Positions 7,316-14,670 of a stretch of 45,321 nucleotides of DNA are shown piece after piece. The stretch lies in contig CALCXK010000023.1 in NCBI GenBank assembly GCA_937905835.1, positions 1 through 45,321 of the forward strand, read 5' to 3'. This DNA comes from an uncultured Ilumatobacter sp. (lineage in GTDB: Bacteria; Actinomycetota; Acidimicrobiia; Acidimicrobiales; Ilumatobacteraceae). The position numbers and the translations under genes were made by a program. Every line of letters begins with the position of its first letter. The first letter of the stretch is position 1. The notes beneath the pieces are model-generated. The model was given only the letters and a program-made list of their open reading frames with translations. It searched no databases and had not been told where the DNA came from.

Positions 7316-8470
7316 TCAGAATTTACGAACAATGACGCTGCCGACCGAATAGCCGGCGCCGAAGGAGCAAATCACGCCGACTTGGCCCGCATCGAGGTCG
7401 GCCCGATGCTTGTGGAATGCAATGACTGATCCGGCTGAGCTCGTGTTGGCATACTCGTTGAGGATCACCGGGGCTTCGTCGTCGTCAGGAACTCTGCCAA
7501 GCACCCCCTTCGCGATCAACTGGTTCATCTTGAGATTTGCCTGGTGTAACCAGAATCGCCGGACCGCCGAGGCGTCGAGATCAAGCTCGCCGAGGTGGGC
7601 GGCGATGTGTTGAGCGACCATCGGGCAGACCTCACGGAATACCATCTGCCCGTTCTGGCGGAAGACCACTTCATGCGGATCGCGTTGGTCGACCTCGGAG
7701 GAGTTGAGGAAGCCGAAGTCGTTCCGGATGTTGTTGGAGAACTGCGTGGCCAGCTTCGTGCCAAGCACTTCCCAACGGTGCGCGACGTCGCCGAGCCCGT
7801 CGGCGACCGCTTCATCAGTTCGTTCGAGCACCAGTGCGGTGCAGGCATCGCCAAAGATGAAGTGGAAGTCGCGCAACTCGAAGTTGTTGTGCCCCGACGT
7901 GATCTCGGGGTTGACGACCACCACGCACGTCGCCGATCCGTTCCGCAGCGCATCGACCGCTGCCTGGATCGAGAACGTTGCCGACGAGCACGCCACGTTC
8001 ATGTCGTACCCCCAACCGCCGGCACCGAGTGCGTCTTGAATCTCCACGGCCACCGCCGGATAGGCACGCTGTAGGTTCGAGCAGCCAACGATCACTGCGT
8101 CGACATCGGTGCCCTGGCGTCCGGCTTGGGCGAGAGCTTCGCGAATGGCGGGCAGCGCCATCTCGGCCTGAATGCCTAACTGGTCTTCGGAGCGCGTCTC
8201 GAGCCGAGGCCGCATCCGGTCGGGGTCGAGCACACCGGACTTCTCCATGACGTACCGCGACTCGATGCCGGAGGCTTTGACGATAAACGCCTCGTCAGGC
8301 GCCGAGCGCGCTTCGACGGTGCCCGCCTCGATGTCAGCAGTGTGCTCACCGTTCCACTTTTCGACCGATGCGGTCAGCGAGGCGGCTAGCTCTGCGTTGC
8401 TGATCGACTCGGGTGGCGTGAACAGACCGGTCCCTGTGATCGACACTGACGGGAACACGAACGCAGTCAT
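7316..8470 (-). CDS. Beta-ketoacyl-ACP synthase III family (beta-ketodecanoyl-type)
   Basis: A 384-residue thiolase-fold condensing enzyme with an intact triad: Cys161 in NVACSSATF, His308 in WLHQAN and Asn341 in EYANTSSAGS. The long N-terminal helical insert (EHTADIEAG, IESRYVMEKSG) and the SNLQRAYPAVAVE and FSNNIRNDFGFLN segments match, as I remember it, the Pseudomonas beta-ketodecanoyl-ACP synthase-like branch rather than housekeeping FabH (about 320 residues). Probable role: priming or condensation of a medium-chain acyl group in fatty-acid metabolism. The gene stands alone. The 64-bp palindrome copy 2 lies between its start and engB, which is transcribed in the same direction from further upstream. 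Confidence 0.87.
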   Translation of the reverse strand: MTAFVFPSVSITGTGLFTPPESISNAELAASLTASVEKWNGEHTADIEAGTVEARSAPDEAFIVKASGIESRYVMEKSGVLDPDRMRPRLETRSEDQLGIQAEMALPAIREALAQAGRQGTDVDAVIVGCSNLQRAYPAVAVEIQDALGAGGWGYDMNVACSSATFSIQAAVDALRNGSATCVVVVNPEITSGHNNFELRDFHFIFGDACTALVLERTDEAVADGLGDVAHRWEVLGTKLATQFSNNIRNDFGFLNSSEVDQRDPHEVVFRQNGQMVFREVCPMVAQHIAAHLGELDLDASAVRRFWLHQANLKMNQLIAKGVLGRVPDDDEAPVILNEYANTSSAGSVIAFHKHRADLDAGQVGVICSFGAGYSVGSVIVRKF

Positions 8471-8520
8471 CTGGCAGAAGCTACGCGCCTACCCACCGGT
8501 AACCCCCGTTCGTGGAGAAC

Positions 8521-8584
8521 GTCCCATTCCCCTCGGGTCAAAAGTGGACACTGATGTCCGTTTTTGACCCGAGGGGAATGGGAC
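8521..8584. repeat. 64-bp palindromic repeat, copy 2
   Basis: The most perfect copy: both arms begin GTCCCATTCCCCTCGGGTCA when read inward and differ at only two positions up to the small centre. It has the same length and core as the copies at 1421 and 42583. It occupies the space between the engB stop (8600) and the synthase start (8470). It could act as a terminator for engB, although there is no T-tract. Confidence 0.9.
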
Positions 8585-8599
8585 AAACGGGCAGAGAAA

Positions 8600-9199
8600 T
8601 CAGTGCAGGAGATGCGCGCGGACGAGGCCGCGGAGCATGTCGATACCGATGCCCTTGGACGCGCTGACCCAGACAATATCGCCCTTCTCCAGCTGGCAGC
8701 CGGCAGCAAGTTTGTTCTTGCGCGTCGCTCGCTGAGAGGACTTGACCTTGTCGTGCTTCGTGGCAACGACCGTGTGCGGCACCTCGCTCTGACGCAACCA
8801 GTCGAGCATCTGCTGGTCGAGCTTCGTCGGGCCAATCTCGCCGTCGATCAGGATGAAGACCATCACGAGGTAGTCGCGCTCGAGGAGATAGCCCTCGATC
8901 ATCGCTGGCCAGTCGCGGCGGACTGATTTGGCAGCCTTGGCATACCCGTAGCCAGGGAGGTCAACAAGTGTGCCGAGGCCGTCGCCTTCGTCGAGGCTGA
9001 ACAGGTTGATCAGCTGCGTGCGCCCCGGCGTGTTCGAGACGCGGGCGAGTTGCTTGTGGTTGGCAAGGGCGTTAATCAGTGAGGACTTACCAACATTCGA
9101 TCGACCCACGAACGCAACTTCGACGGTTGCATCAGGCAACGTGTGAAGTCGCGAGGCCGACTCGACGAACGAGATTTGCAGGGGGCTGCCAGAACTCAC
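8600..9199 (-). CDS. engB: Ribosome biogenesis GTPase EngB (YsxC/YihA)
   Basis: A TrmE-Era-EngA-EngB GTPase of 199 residues from the GTG at 9199. The G motifs are in order: G1 GRSNVGKSS (about 32-40), G2 in NTPGRTQ, G3 DLPGYG, G4 TKHDK and G5 SASKG. AKAAKSVRRDW after G3 is also typical. EngB assists late assembly of the large ribosomal subunit. An ATG at 9271 in the same frame would add 24 Cys-rich residues without homology, so I prefer GTG 9199, which gives the usual family length. Start choice is the only real uncertainty. Confidence 0.93.
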   Translation of the reverse strand: MSSGSPLQISFVESASRLHTLPDATVEVAFVGRSNVGKSSLINALANHKQLARVSNTPGRTQLINLFSLDEGDGLGTLVDLPGYGYAKAAKSVRRDWPAMIEGYLLERDYLVMVFILIDGEIGPTKLDQQMLDWLRQSEVPHTVVATKHDKVKSSQRATRKNKLAAGCQLEKGDIVWVSASKGIGIDMLRGLVRAHLLH

Positions 9200-9369
9200 C
9201 CCACAAAGCTCGCAGGTAATTGGGAGAAAAGTGCAAGAAGCGCACGCGACGATGCTCAACAACGTTGACAACGCACCGTCGTTTCGGCTCCGAGACGACC
9301 GCCCAGCGACCTACGAATGCGAAGCCTGAGACCTTGGCCTGTGCGTGAACGCGACCGGACGTGACGGAG

Positions 9370-9579
9370 CTACCCGCTGACGAGCGAGGCCAACGCCCAG
9401 ACCGCTGCCAAGAGGCCGATTCCGGAGTAGAGCAGGGATCGGCCGACCGGAGCGCGTTCGAGGTGGCCCTCGTCGAGCTGCCGTTCCGGCGGCCGCACGA
9501 CTGCCATGAAGTTGCCGACACAGAGTGCGGCGCCAAAGGCGAGCACGAGGTACGCCAGCAGATCTTCGCCGAGGAACAT
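9370..9579 (-). CDS. Small two-TM membrane protein
   Basis: A 69-residue protein from ATG 9579. The N-terminal half (EDLLAYLVLAFGAALCVGNFMAVV) and the C-terminal end (SLLYSGIGLLAAVWALASLVS) are hydrophobic helices joined by a charged loop (RPPERQLDEGHLERAP). This looks like a short bitopic hairpin in the membrane. I do not recognise a named family. It is divergent from the VOC gene at 9662, leaving an ~80-bp shared upstream region. A longer start at 9630 would add 17 residues with no hydrophobic continuity. Confidence 0.65.
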   Translation of the reverse strand: MFLGEDLLAYLVLAFGAALCVGNFMAVVRPPERQLDEGHLERAPVGRSLLYSGIGLLAAVWALASLVSG

Positions 9580-9661
9580 GCAGACAGCATGCCGAACATT
9601 GCAGGCAACACCACGCCAGACCGCCAGCACGCGGGCGTCTTCGGTGCGCGATACTGCCCGA

Positions 9662-10231
9662 ATGGGTTTTCATCACATTGCACTCGCCACACACGACGCC
9701 GCAGCTACCCACGAGTTCTACACCGAGGTGATGGGCTTTGAATTGGTCAAGGTCCACGTCGGCCCGACCCCGAACACCACGGGTGCGCCAAACCACGCCG
9801 GGTTCAGTAAGCACTTTTTCTACGCCACGAACACCGACATTGAGGATCGTGACGATGCCGATCGCGATCTGATCGCGTTCTGGGAAATCCAGGACGAATC
9901 CCTCGGCGACTATCAGGTGGACATCAATGCGGCCGCTGGCCTGCCGGGCTGGGTCAACCACATTGCCTTCGACGCCCCGTCCCGTGAGGCCCTCGACCGT
10001 CATCGCACACGCTGGCAGCAGCACGGCCACCAGGTGATCGAAATCGATCACGGCTTCTGTTCCTCGATCTACCTGGGCGACCCATCCGGCAACATGGTCG
10101 AGTTCTGCCTCACGACTCGGTCGTTCACCGACGCCGAACGCGCTGATGCGCTCGCCAAGCTGCAGGCCCCGCAGCCCGAGTTCGACGCTGACCCGACGAT
10201 CATTGTCCACGACCGCCTCACCCCGGCGTAA
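9662..10231 (+). CDS. VOC family protein (glyoxalase/dioxygenase fold)
   Basis: A 189-residue vicinal-oxygen-chelate protein with two beta-alpha-beta-beta-beta modules. Module one begins MGFHHIALATHDAAATHEFY, and module two begins GWVNHIAFDAPS and ends YLGDPSGNMVEFCL. The His at the start of each module and the Glu in NMVEF are the usual metal ligands. The family includes glyoxalase I, extradiol dioxygenases and resistance proteins. Nothing here decides the substrate. Start ATG 9662 sits exactly at the conserved first strand. It is expressed divergently from a small membrane-protein gene and lies upstream of azoR in the same direction, about 100 bp away. Confidence 0.85.
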   Translation: MGFHHIALATHDAAATHEFYTEVMGFELVKVHVGPTPNTTGAPNHAGFSKHFFYATNTDIEDRDDADRDLIAFWEIQDESLGDYQVDINAAAGLPGWVNHIAFDAPSREALDRHRTRWQQHGHQVIEIDHGFCSSIYLGDPSGNMVEFCLTTRSFTDAERADALAKLQAPQPEFDADPTIIVHDRLTPA

Positions 10232-10300
10232 CTTGCGTCGACGCGGATCGGGTCTTCTCGCACCGAAATATTCCCGGGCCCGCTTGTGACTTCTATTTCA

Positions 10301-10335
10301 TTGCGAGCACAATAATTGTGGTTACAATCTCTTTT
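10301..10335 (+). promoter_or_regulatory. Probable azoR promoter with overlapping operator, leaderless
   Basis: TTGCGA (10301-10306) and TACAAT (10323-10328) are separated by 16 bp and resemble -35 and -10 boxes. Transcription would begin at about 10335-10336, the A of the azoR ATG. Three alternating half-sites lie over the spacer and -10: ACAAT 10309-10313, ATTGT 10315-10319 and ACAAT 10324-10328. They form two overlapping palindromes. A repressor bound there would block the promoter. The local AT-richness contrasts with the surroundings. Confidence 0.55.
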
Positions 10336-10926
10336 ATGTCCAAGCTCCTCCGTATCGATTCCTCCGCACGCACCGCCGATTCCGTCAGCCGCCAGCTCTC
10401 GGATCGACTCATCAGCCGCATTGCCCCCGACGCCGATGTCACCGTCCGTAATCTCGCCGATGGCATCCCCCTGCTCAGCGAATCGACGCTCGGCGCCATG
10501 TGGACCCCCGAAGCCGACCGCACCGATGCACAGAATGCCGAACTCGCAGACGCCAACATTGCCATCCAAGAACTGTTTGACGCCGACACCATCGTGATCG
10601 GCCTCCCGATCTACAACTTCGGCCCGCCCGCCGCACTCAAGGCCTGGGCTGACCTCGTCGCACGCGCCGGCACGACCTTCCAGTACACGCCAACCGGCCC
10701 CGAGGGCCTCATTCCAAACAAGCCGGTCTACGTGATCGTCACATCGGGCGGCGTCCCTGTCGGCTCACCAATGGACCTCTCGTCCACTTGGCTCACAACT
10801 TTCCTCGGATTCCTCGGCCTCACCGACGTCACCGTCATCGCGGCGGACCAACTCAACGTCGATCCCGAAGGTGCGCTCACAGCCGCCAAGGGGCGCGTCG
10901 ACGCAGTCCAGCTCGCAGCAGCCTGA
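10336..10926 (+). CDS. azoR: FMN-dependent NADH-azoreductase
   Basis: A 196-residue flavodoxin-like NAD(P)H:quinone/azo oxidoreductase. It starts MSKLLRIDSSAR, the phosphate-binding strand-loop of the AzoR family, followed by IGLPIYNFGPPAALKAWAD and IVTSGGVP(V)GSPMD, both at family positions. AzoR uses FMN to reduce azo dyes and quinones by two electrons, and it usually protects against quinone or thiol stress. A GTG at 10318 would add six residues but overlaps the promoter, so I chose ATG 10336. The promoter layout suggests a leaderless transcript under repressor control. A 33-bp palindrome follows the gene. Confidence 0.88.
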   Translation: MSKLLRIDSSARTADSVSRQLSDRLISRIAPDADVTVRNLADGIPLLSESTLGAMWTPEADRTDAQNAELADANIAIQELFDADTIVIGLPIYNFGPPAALKAWADLVARAGTTFQYTPTGPEGLIPNKPVYVIVTSGGVPVGSPMDLSSTWLTTFLGFLGLTDVTVIAADQLNVDPEGALTAAKGRVDAVQLAAA

Positions 10927-10963
10927 CAACGAGATAGGAACACCCCCAAGCGGATTCATGAGA

Positions 10964-10996
10964 GCGGTCACACTGTGCCTGGCACAGTGTGACCGC
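10964..10996. repeat. Perfect 33-bp palindrome upstream of ktrB
   Basis: GCGGTCACACTGTGCC (10964-10979), one central T, then its exact complement to 10996. The right arm ends 11 bp before the GTG of ktrB. It could be a dimeric-regulator operator, a terminator of azoR (no T-tract), or a hairpin that shapes the ktrB leader. Its GTCACACT core also occurs in the palindrome at 31626. Confidence 0.8.
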
Positions 10997-11007
10997 CGTA
11001 CACTCGG

Positions 11008-12426
11008 GTGGTGGCCCGGCCCGGCGGAGTGAATCGCAACCCTGCGCAGCTGGTCGTTCTTGCGTTCACCGGGTTAATCACTCTCGGGACGCTGCTGCTC
11101 CTGTTGCCCGTTGCCGTTGATGGCTCGAGCGGGCTTGGAGTCGAGGATGCGCTGTTTATGTCGACCTCGGCAACCACCGTCACCGGGCTTGCCACCGTCG
11201 ATATCGCAACCTTCTCCCTCTTCGGTGAACTCGTCTTACTCGCCCTTGTACAAATCGGCGGCTTCGGCATCATGACCATTGGATCGGTGTTGGCCCTGGT
11301 TGCTTCGCGCCGCGTCGGACTGCGGCAACGGATGCTTGCGCAAGCCGAAATCGGGGCAGTCGACATCGGCGACCTCAAGATCCTCATCGGCTACATCGCA
11401 CGCATCACCCTCGCCGTCGAAGGCTCACTCGCAGCAGTCCTCACCGTCCGGCTCTGGCAGGGCGGATACGAAGACAATTTCGGCGATGCGCTGTATTCCG
11501 GCATCTTCCACGGTGTCACCGCATTCAACAACGCGGGAATATCGCTGTACCCAGACAACCTCGCCAGCTTCGTCGGCGACCCCATCGTCGTCATCGCAAT
11601 CACACTCGGCTTCATCATCGGGGGCCTCGGATTTCCGATCCTCGTCGAGATCAGCCGACGTCGGGCATCGACGACGAAACGGGTTGAAGCAAGCCTGCCA
11701 ATGACGCTGCACCACCGGACGGGACACCCGCGATCGAGTGTGATCCCCTGGAGCCTCCACCTGAAGATCACATTGCTCGCCACTGCTGCTCTGCTGATCA
11801 TCGGCCCGGTCGTCGTGCTCGTATTCGAGTGGAGTAACTCGGCGACGCTTGGCCAACTCGGTATCGGTGACAAGTTGCTAGCCGGCTGGTTCCAGGGCGT
11901 GTCGCCCCGAACTGCCGGCTTCAACACGGTCGACATCGGCGCCATGAACGAGCCGACGCTCCTCGTCATCAGCACCCTGATGTTCATCGGAGCTGGCCCC
12001 GCCTCGACAAGTGGCGGCATCAAAGTCACGACGTTCGCTGTACTGGGCCTGATGATCTGGTCCGAGGCACGCGGCGATCAAGACGTCAACGTGTTCGGCC
12101 GCAGGCTGCCAACATCAATGACCCGCCAGGCGGTCACGATCGCGCTGCTCTCGGTTGCCATGGTCACCGGCGTCTCACTCGTTCTGATGGCCAGTGACGG
12201 CATCGGTCTGACCGCAGCGTTGTTCGAATCGGCGTCTGCATTCGGCACCGTCGGATTATCAACCGGCGTCACCGGAGCCATCAGCACCCTCGGACACATC
12301 TCCCTCGTCGTCGTGATGCTCGCCGGACGCGTCGGGCCCGTCACCTTCGTCACTGCATTGGCGCTGCGCGACAGCGACCGCGCCCGCGTCTACCGATACC
12401 CAGAAGAAAGGCCGATCATTGGCTGA
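11008..12426 (+). CDS. ktrB: Trk/Ktr potassium uptake membrane subunit
   Basis: A 472-residue polytopic membrane protein of the TrkH/KtrB superfamily, with four M1-P-M2-like repeats. Pore-loop signatures include STSATTVTGLATVD, GVTAFNNAGIS, GVSPRTAGFNTVD and SASAFGTVGLSTG, each with the conserved Gly of the K+ selectivity filter. It conducts K+ (with Na+ coupling in some members) across the plasma membrane and needs the cytosolic KtrA ring. The start is GTG 11008, or GTG 11011 one codon later. The stop overlaps the ktrA start by 8 bp. The perfect palindrome just upstream is the likely control point. Confidence 0.92.
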   Translation: MVARPGGVNRNPAQLVVLAFTGLITLGTLLLLLPVAVDGSSGLGVEDALFMSTSATTVTGLATVDIATFSLFGELVLLALVQIGGFGIMTIGSVLALVASRRVGLRQRMLAQAEIGAVDIGDLKILIGYIARITLAVEGSLAAVLTVRLWQGGYEDNFGDALYSGIFHGVTAFNNAGISLYPDNLASFVGDPIVVIAITLGFIIGGLGFPILVEISRRRASTTKRVEASLPMTLHHRTGHPRSSVIPWSLHLKITLLATAALLIIGPVVVLVFEWSNSATLGQLGIGDKLLAGWFQGVSPRTAGFNTVDIGAMNEPTLLVISTLMFIGAGPASTSGGIKVTTFAVLGLMIWSEARGDQDVNVFGRRLPTSMTRQAVTIALLSVAMVTGVSLVLMASDGIGLTAALFESASAFGTVGLSTGVTGAISTLGHISLVVVMLAGRVGPVTFVTALALRDSDRARVYRYPEERPIIG

Positions 12427-13123
12427 CAAACTGCTCCATACGATGTTTCGCGGGCTCCACCGCGACGTCGAACACACCGGCGAATTCATTGTCATCGGCC
12501 TCGGCCGCTTCGGCAGCGCACTCGCGACAACGCTCATCGACATGGGCCACGAAGTGCTCGGAATCGACGCCGATGGCGAACGAGTCCAGGAGCTGAGTGG
12601 CGTGCTGACCCATGTCGCCCAGGCCGACACGACGAGCCCGAAGGCACTCAAGCAGCTGGGGGTCGCCGATGCAGTCACCGTTGCCGTCTGTATCGGCGCA
12701 GATGTCGAAGCAAGCGTGCTGACGACCGCCGCGCTGTCCGACCTTGAAATCCCAAACATCTGGGCCAAGGCATTCACCGAGCCGCACGGACGAATCCTCA
12801 GCCGTGTTGGAGCGCACCACGTTGTCTTCCCCGAAGCCGAAATGGGCACACGTGTCGCGCACCTCCTCACGGGAGAGGTCATCGAGTACCTGGCACTCGA
12901 CGGCGACTTCGTCCTCATCGAAACCGTGACGCCGCCCTGGCTCGTTGGCCAACAGCTCGGCGAAACAAACTTGCGCCGGGACTTCAAGGTGACCGTCGTG
13001 TGCGTCAAGCCTGAGTCGGGTGCGTTCACCTACGCCGAGCGAGACACCGTCCTTGGTGCCAACGACCTCGTCGTGGTGGCCGGTCACCGTGCCGACATCG
13101 ACCGGTTCGCATCAGCCGTCTGA
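12419..13123 (+). CDS. ktrA: Ktr potassium channel regulatory subunit (RCK/TrkA)
   Basis: A 234-residue cytosolic RCK protein. The N-terminal Rossmann (TrkA-N) domain has FIVIGLGRFGSALATTL, the acidic nucleotide ligand after strand two (LGIDAD), and GVADAVTVAV. The TrkA-C domain follows from about residue 150 (LALDGDFVLIETVTPPWLVGQQLGETNLRR). It binds ATP/ADP or NAD(H), and in some relatives c-di-AMP, and gates KtrB. The start is TTG 12419, preceded by AGAAAGG-like sequence about 8 bp upstream and overlapping the ktrB stop, a sign of translational coupling. An internal ATG (MFRGLHRD) is a weaker alternative. Confidence 0.92.
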   Translation: MADKLLHTMFRGLHRDVEHTGEFIVIGLGRFGSALATTLIDMGHEVLGIDADGERVQELSGVLTHVAQADTTSPKALKQLGVADAVTVAVCIGADVEASVLTTAALSDLEIPNIWAKAFTEPHGRILSRVGAHHVVFPEAEMGTRVAHLLTGEVIEYLALDGDFVLIETVTPPWLVGQQLGETNLRRDFKVTVVCVKPESGAFTYAERDTVLGANDLVVVAGHRADIDRFASAV

Positions 13124-13195
13124 TCATCAGCCGTTCGATCGGACGCCAGCTGACTTCGTGTTCGCGAGAAGTGACCGGCAGTCTGGAAAGATTTC

Positions 13196-14512
13196 ATGAT
13201 GGATCTCGATCAGGCCGTTCAAGCTGCCCGCACTGCATACGCAGCGGCCCGGCCACAAAGTGCGGGCTGGGCCGATCGCGCCCGCCGCGTGATGCCGGGC
13301 GGCAACACGCGGACTGTGCTCCAGTTCGATCCGTTTCCATTCCGCGTTGAACGAGCACACGGTCGCTTACTCTTCGACATCGACGGGTACGAGTACCTTG
13401 ACCTCCTCGGCAACTACACCGCCGGCTTGCTCGGCCACTCCCCTGAACCCGTCTTAGCCGCCGTACGTGCCGCGCTCGAACGCGGCTGGTCGCTCGGCTC
13501 GGTACACAGCAACGAGGTCCGGCTCGCCGAGTTGATCGTCGATCGTTTCCCGTCGATCGACCAGGTGCGTTTTACCAACTCCGGCACCGAGGCGAACCTG
13601 ATGGCTCTCGCCGTCGCCACCCATCACACCGGTCGCTCAAAGATCGTGGTCTTCGAGAACGGCTACCACGGCGGCGTTATCACGTTTGGCTCAGGCCCGA
13701 ACCCGGTCAATGTGCCGCACGACTGGCTGATTCTTCCCTACAACGACAGGGCAGCTTTCGAGGCGGCGATGGCCGAGCACGGCGATCGGGTCGCTGCCGT
13801 GCTCGTCGAGCCGATGCAAGGGTCGGGTGGCTGCATTCCGGGCGACCCCGACTTCCTCGCCGTGCTCCGCTCCGCGTCCACTCAGCACGGCAGCGTGCTC
13901 ATCTTCGACGAGGTGATGACCTCCCGACTCGCCGTCGGTGGCGCTCAACAACAAATCGGCATCACGCCCGACATGACCACACTCGGCAAGTACCTCGCCG
14001 GAGGGCTCAGCTTCGGCGCCTTCGGGGGCCGAGACGACCTCATGGCTGCGTTCGACCCACGCCGCGGCGGCACACTTGGCCATGCCGGCACCTTCAACAA
14101 CAACGTGGCGTCGATGGCAGGCGGCGTTGCAGCGCTGACCGAAGTACTCACTGCCGACGTCCTGCACGCAACGAACCATCGAGGTAACGACCTCCGCAAC
14201 CGCCTCAACGCGGTCTTCGCCGACCACCAGACGCCAATGTGCGTCACCGGTGTCGGTTCCCTCATGAACATCCACGGCATCGTTGGCCCGGTGGACTCTG
14301 CGAACGATCTCGCCGACGCCGACGACCGTCTCAAGGAGCTCCTCTTTTTTCACCTTCTCGCTGTCGGCATCTACACCGCGCGCCGTGGCTTCATCGCCCT
14401 TTCGATCGAGATCACCGACGAAGATGTCGACCGAGTGGTTGCGGCAGTCGAAATGTTCTGCAGCGCATCGTCATACTCTTGCCCGATCCGTTCGGACCGA
14501 CAAAGCCCGTGA
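13196..14512 (+). CDS. Class III aminotransferase, glutamate-1-semialdehyde aminomutase-like
   Basis: A 438-residue fold-type I PLP enzyme. VMPGGNTRT and HGRLLFDIDGYEYLDL at the N-terminus resemble HemL-type aminomutases. SGTEANLMAL is the phosphate-binding loop, D238 in LIFDEVM binds the pyridine nitrogen, and Lys265 in TTLGKYLAGG forms the Schiff base. The true HemL is expected elsewhere with other heme genes. Isolated GSAM-like paralogues act on assorted amino ketones or amino acids, so the substrate is open. Start ATG 13196 (or 13199). The reading frame continues open for 44 codons after the TGA stop (see findings). The D-aminoacylase-like gene lies 158 bp downstream on the same strand. 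Confidence 0.85.
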   Translation: MMDLDQAVQAARTAYAAARPQSAGWADRARRVMPGGNTRTVLQFDPFPFRVERAHGRLLFDIDGYEYLDLLGNYTAGLLGHSPEPVLAAVRAALERGWSLGSVHSNEVRLAELIVDRFPSIDQVRFTNSGTEANLMALAVATHHTGRSKIVVFENGYHGGVITFGSGPNPVNVPHDWLILPYNDRAAFEAAMAEHGDRVAAVLVEPMQGSGGCIPGDPDFLAVLRSASTQHGSVLIFDEVMTSRLAVGGAQQQIGITPDMTTLGKYLAGGLSFGAFGGRDDLMAAFDPRRGGTLGHAGTFNNNVASMAGGVAALTEVLTADVLHATNHRGNDLRNRLNAVFADHQTPMCVTGVGSLMNIHGIVGPVDSANDLADADDRLKELLFFHLLAVGIYTARRGFIALSIEITDEDVDRVVAAVEMFCSASSYSCPIRSDRQSP

Positions 14513-14670
14513 CACGTCGAAACTGAGGTCGATGACCGCTGCAACGTCGCCGAGGCGCTCGACGATATTTCGAACTTCGATGACTCGATCCCCGAAGATC
14601 CCAACGTGGACGAATCAGTGGCACGGAGCTTCGGTCGTTCTCTCTGACAACAACTCCGCAAGACTGTGAC

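Noticed and set aside
9311..10210. Long minus-strand frame antisense to the VOC gene
   Set aside because: The plus-strand protein is a clear VOC family member. The antisense product has no domain and reflects GC-rich codon bias.
10927..11007. Possible c-di-AMP riboswitch before ktrB
   Set aside because: Only 81 bp are available and most of it is a simple palindrome. None of the conserved ydaO blocks is visible.
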